A stretch of 64,000 bases of DNA from assembly GCA_963573385.1 (NCBI GenBank), contig CAUYLG010017967.1:1-64000 (forward strand), written 5' to 3'. Each line of letters begins with the position of its first letter. The first letter of the stretch is position 1. Made by a program: the position numbers and the translations under genes. Below are positions 60,700 to 64,000 of the stretch, piece after piece. Source of the DNA: Cacajao melanocephalus (Eukaryota; Chordata; Mammalia; Primates; Pitheciidae). A model generated the notes under the pieces. It was not told the DNA's origin and searched no databases. It was given only the letters and a program-made list of their open reading frames with translations.

Positions 60700-62490
60700 A
60701 TCTACTTTTTTAAAATAGACTGTATTTTTAGAACAGTTTTAGGTTCATAGCAAAATTGAGCGGAAATAAAGAGATTTCTTTATATACCCACTGCCTCCAC
60801 ACATACATAGCCTTCCCCATTATCCACACCCCCCACTAGAGCGGTATATTTGTTACAATCAATAATCCTACATTGAAACATCATTTTCACCCAAAGTCCA
60901 TAGTTTACATTTGGGTTTCACTTTTGGTATTGTGCATTCTATGGATTTGAGAAAATGTATAATGACTTGTATCCACTGCTACAGTAGCATACATAGTAGT
61001 TGCACTGTTCTAAAAATTTTCTGGGCTCCACCTATTCATCCCTCCCTCCTTCCAATCCCTGGCAACCAATGATCTTTTCACTGTCTCCATAGTTTTGCCT
61101 TTTTCAGAATGTCATATTGTTGGAATCATGAAGTGCGTCTTTTTAGATTGGTTTCTTACACTTAGTTGTATGCATATAAAATTTCTCCATATTTCTCCAT
61201 GATTTAATAGCTCATTTCCTTTTAGCACTGAGTAATATCCCATTATCTGGATTTACTAGTTTATTTATTTATCCATTTACCTACTGAAGGACATCTAGTT
61301 TGCTTCCAGGTTTTGGCAATTACGTATAAAGCTGCTGTAAACATCATGTGTAGGTTTTAATGGGGATTCAAAAAAACTTCTTTGGGTCAATACCAACCAG
61401 GTAATTAGTGGCTCATTTGTTAAGAGTATGTTTAGTTTTTTAAAGAAACTGCCACGCTGTTTTTCAAAGTGGCTGAAGCATTTTTTATTCACACCAGCAA
61501 TGAATGAACATTCCAGTTGCTCTATATCCTCGCCAGCATTTGGTGGTGTTGGTGTTCTGGATTTTGGCCTTGATAATAGGTGTGTTATGTTATCTCATTG
61601 TTGTTTTAATTTGCATTTTTTGAATGACATGTAGTGGAGCATCTTTTCATATACCTATTTGTCTTTCATATGTCTTCTTCGGTAAGATATTTTTTAACTT
61701 TTTGGACCTTTTACAAATCAAGGTTTTTTTTCTTTTTTAGTTGTAAGGGTGCCTTATGTATTATATAACAGTTCTTTATCAGATATGTTTTTGCAAATAT
61801 TTTCCTTCCATCTATGGCTTATCTTTTCATCATCTCGACAGTGTCTTTTGCAGAGCAGATGTTTTTAATTTTAATAAAGTTCAGCTTTTCAATTATTTCT
61901 TTCATGAATTTTTTTCTTCATTGTTGTACTTGAAAGTCATCACCAAACCAGGGGTCATCTGGGTTTTCTGTTATTTTCTAGGAGTTTTACAGTTTTGTTC
62001 TTTACATTTTGGTCTGTGATCTATTTTGAGTTAATTTTGGTGATGGATGTCAGATCTGTTGGATGGAGGTGTAGATTCATACATTTGCGTATGGATGCCC
62101 AGTTGTTACAGCACCATTTTGTTGAAAAGACTATCTTTGCTCCATTGTATTATCTTTATTCCTTTGTCAAAGATCAGTTGACTATATTTATGTAGCTCTA
62201 CACTTGAGCTGTATTCCTGTCTACCAGTGCTCTATTTGTCTATTCTTTCACCAATACCACATTGTCTTCATTATTGTAGCTTTATAATAAGTCCTAAAGT
62301 TGCACAGTGTCAGTTTTCCAACTTTGTTCTTCTCCTTCAGTATGTTGGCTATTCTGTGTCTTGTGCCTCTCCATATACACTTTAGAATCATTTTATTGAT
62401 ATTCACAAAATAACTTGCTGGGATTTTTTTGTTGTTGTTGGGATTATGCCGAATCTATATCAAATTGGAAAGAACTGACGTCTTGATATC
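60700..62490 (-). mobile_element. Old L1 (L1M-like), antisense, about 1.8 kb
   Basis: Same blocks and order as the antisense L1 near 8.8-11.5 kb. They include ttagaacagttttaggttca, aaagtccatagtttacattt, ttatccatttacctactgaa, gatcagttgactatatttat and taccacattgtcttcattat. It is a separate copy of the same old L1 group, not interrupted by another insert. The frames of up to 87 codons are antisense shadows. Confidence 0.88.
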
Positions 62491-62907
62491 CAGTCTACTT
62501 TTGAAATGTTCCCATTTCACTTGCACCATTTTAACTGATAAGTAAAATACTGCAAGATCTAATTATCAATTTAAAATGTGGTTATTAAAAACTTCTTGTG
62601 TATATATTTAAAATCTAATACAAGGATCTGGGGGAAATAATACATGAATATTGAACAGAACCCTATGCAGTTGCATTGTTTAATGGCAGTCTTTCACTTA
62701 GTTCGTGTTATTTGTTATTTATAGGAGGGGCCTACAACTCAGGACAATAAGTTTTCTGAGGTTAAATCATCTTGACTGTGCTTTTTTCTTTAGGTAAAAG
62801 GGTTTATCTGCTTTATTGGCCTGACAGACATTGTGAAACTACATTAATACCAGAGAAAGCTCTGTGAAAACTGATGAATGCCATCATAACTGTAATCATC
62901 ATCATTA
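62491..62907. other. No recognised feature
   Basis: AT-rich unassigned sequence. Confidence 0.4.
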
Positions 62908-63058
62908 CTTTTTATTTTATTTATTTTTAGTAATAAATAAAATAAACACAGCATCTTGCTACATTGCCCAGGCTGGTCTTGAACTCCTGGCCTCAAGCCA
63001 TCCTCCCACTTCAGCCTCCCAAAATGTTGGGATTATAGACATCAGCCACTGCATCTGG
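62908..63058 (-). mobile_element. Alu monomer or half element, antisense
   Basis: Single antisense arm: a tttatttatttttagtaata start, agcatcttgctacattgccc, aggctggtcttgaactcctg, tcagcctcccaaaatgttgg and cactgcatctgg. Old and diverged. Confidence 0.83.
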
Positions 63059-64000
63059 ATTAATTATGCAATTGTCACTATTTTCCATTTCAGAAATTTT
63101 TATGTAACCAAAGAATACTTTTTGTCTTAATTTGAAATTTGATTGGGTTGTGAGAGTTTTGGATATCAACTAATGTTAAAAGTACAAATAAATTAAGTAT
63201 ATGAAAATCTATGGGAATGAATATTAATATTAACACAGTGTACAGAAAATATTTACAGTAATAGTTTACTCTCCCTCAGTTATTTGTTTTTACAAGATGA
63301 TGATGCCATTCTACATTTGAAAATGGGCCAAGATCATGGGTTTTGTGTTTGTGTGACTGAGTTTATAAGACTTCAATGTTGCAGAATAGATCTCAATACA
63401 ATATATAATAAAAGTTTATATTACCATTTAAAATGTATATATAGTTCGAAGATACCATGCACAAAATATAATGGATTTGAAACTTTTAATTACAGTTGTG
63501 ATTGCAAAGGTTCTGGGTTAACTGATACTACATTTTGCTGCCTTTTACTTATAATCGTCTAAAACCATGTTTAAAATGTCTGTAGTTCTATTTCTCAAGA
63601 CAACCTTCTACCTACTAACAAAAATCACTTAAACATGATCAGCATTTTAGCTCTATAACTTTGAAAAGCATGATTTTTTGAATTCTTAGCACTTCTCTTA
63701 TAAGAATCTTGAGAATGATCATTTCCCAGGAATGGGAGAGCCTGTGGGAAGTACAGCCTCAGTGCAAACGCTGTGGCTGTGATGCAAACTGAGGCCAAAC
63801 GGCAATGATCCTTAGTAGCAGTTATAAGAGATCTGAGTGGCATGTTTTCATGGCCAACACAGTGGATGAGAGCTGTTTTATGATTAGAGGAACCACAGGG
63901 GCCAAGAAAATGAAAGTATCACAAGAATACCAAAATACTTAAGTACCTGTTATGTTCCAGGTGTTTTAGGTATTTATATACTTGCTGTCTCTTTTAAATC
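63059..64000. other. No recognised feature
   Basis: AT-rich unassigned sequence to the window end. The 92-codon plus frame and 72-codon minus frame show no recognisable domain. Confidence 0.4.

Overview
The window is nuclear DNA of a higher primate, most likely human. The evidence is the mix of interspersed repeats. Alu elements of several ages occur with their free-monomer relatives. LINE-1 copies range from primate-age (L1PA/L1PB-like) to ancient (L1M-like). ERV and MaLR LTRs are present, and old L2 and MIR fragments occur throughout. I read all families by eye from remembered consensus features, so sub-family names are approximate and element ends are good to roughly 10-50 bases.

I find no convincing protein-coding gene and no tRNA, rRNA or other classical RNA gene. 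The DNA is AT-rich and behaves like intergenic or intronic gene-poor sequence. Open frames are short. The longest (158 codons) opens on a TTG rather than an ATG, and most others lie inside decayed transposons or are chance frames. One minus-strand segment near 35.5-35.7 kb has a splice-acceptor-like end, an uninterrupted frame and a GTAAGT donor. I list it as an unproven candidate exon.

Layout:
- 0-12 kb is a nest of retroelements: an L1 5' end cut off inside ORF1, an ancient L1 ORF2 split by an ERV LTR, a second LTR, and a long antisense L1 split by a MaLR LTR.
- 12.6-18.4 kb holds two L2 elements, a GC-rich minus-strand ERV LTR and an AluJ.
- 18.9-22.6 kb is unusually free of recognisable repeats.
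- 22.6-27.2 kb has an AluS and an old L1 carrying a decayed ORF1.
- 27-44 kb is mostly unassigned sequence with scattered MIR and L2.
- 44-47 kb has a 107-bp spaced duplication and a 5'-truncated L1PA 3' end.
- 49-63 kb has MIRs, an L1PB 3' end facing an antisense L1 3' UTR, antisense L2, an AluJ and another long antisense L1.

The most interesting signals are small rearrangements rather than genes. There are two perfect hairpins (24-bp and 22-bp arms), and a 9-bp fold-back that rewrote part of an AluJ. There is also a 69-bp tandem duplication within an L2, and a 107-bp segment apparently copied into an ancient repeat 428 bp away. They look like products of fold-back or template-switching replication errors. 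I found no novel gene system.
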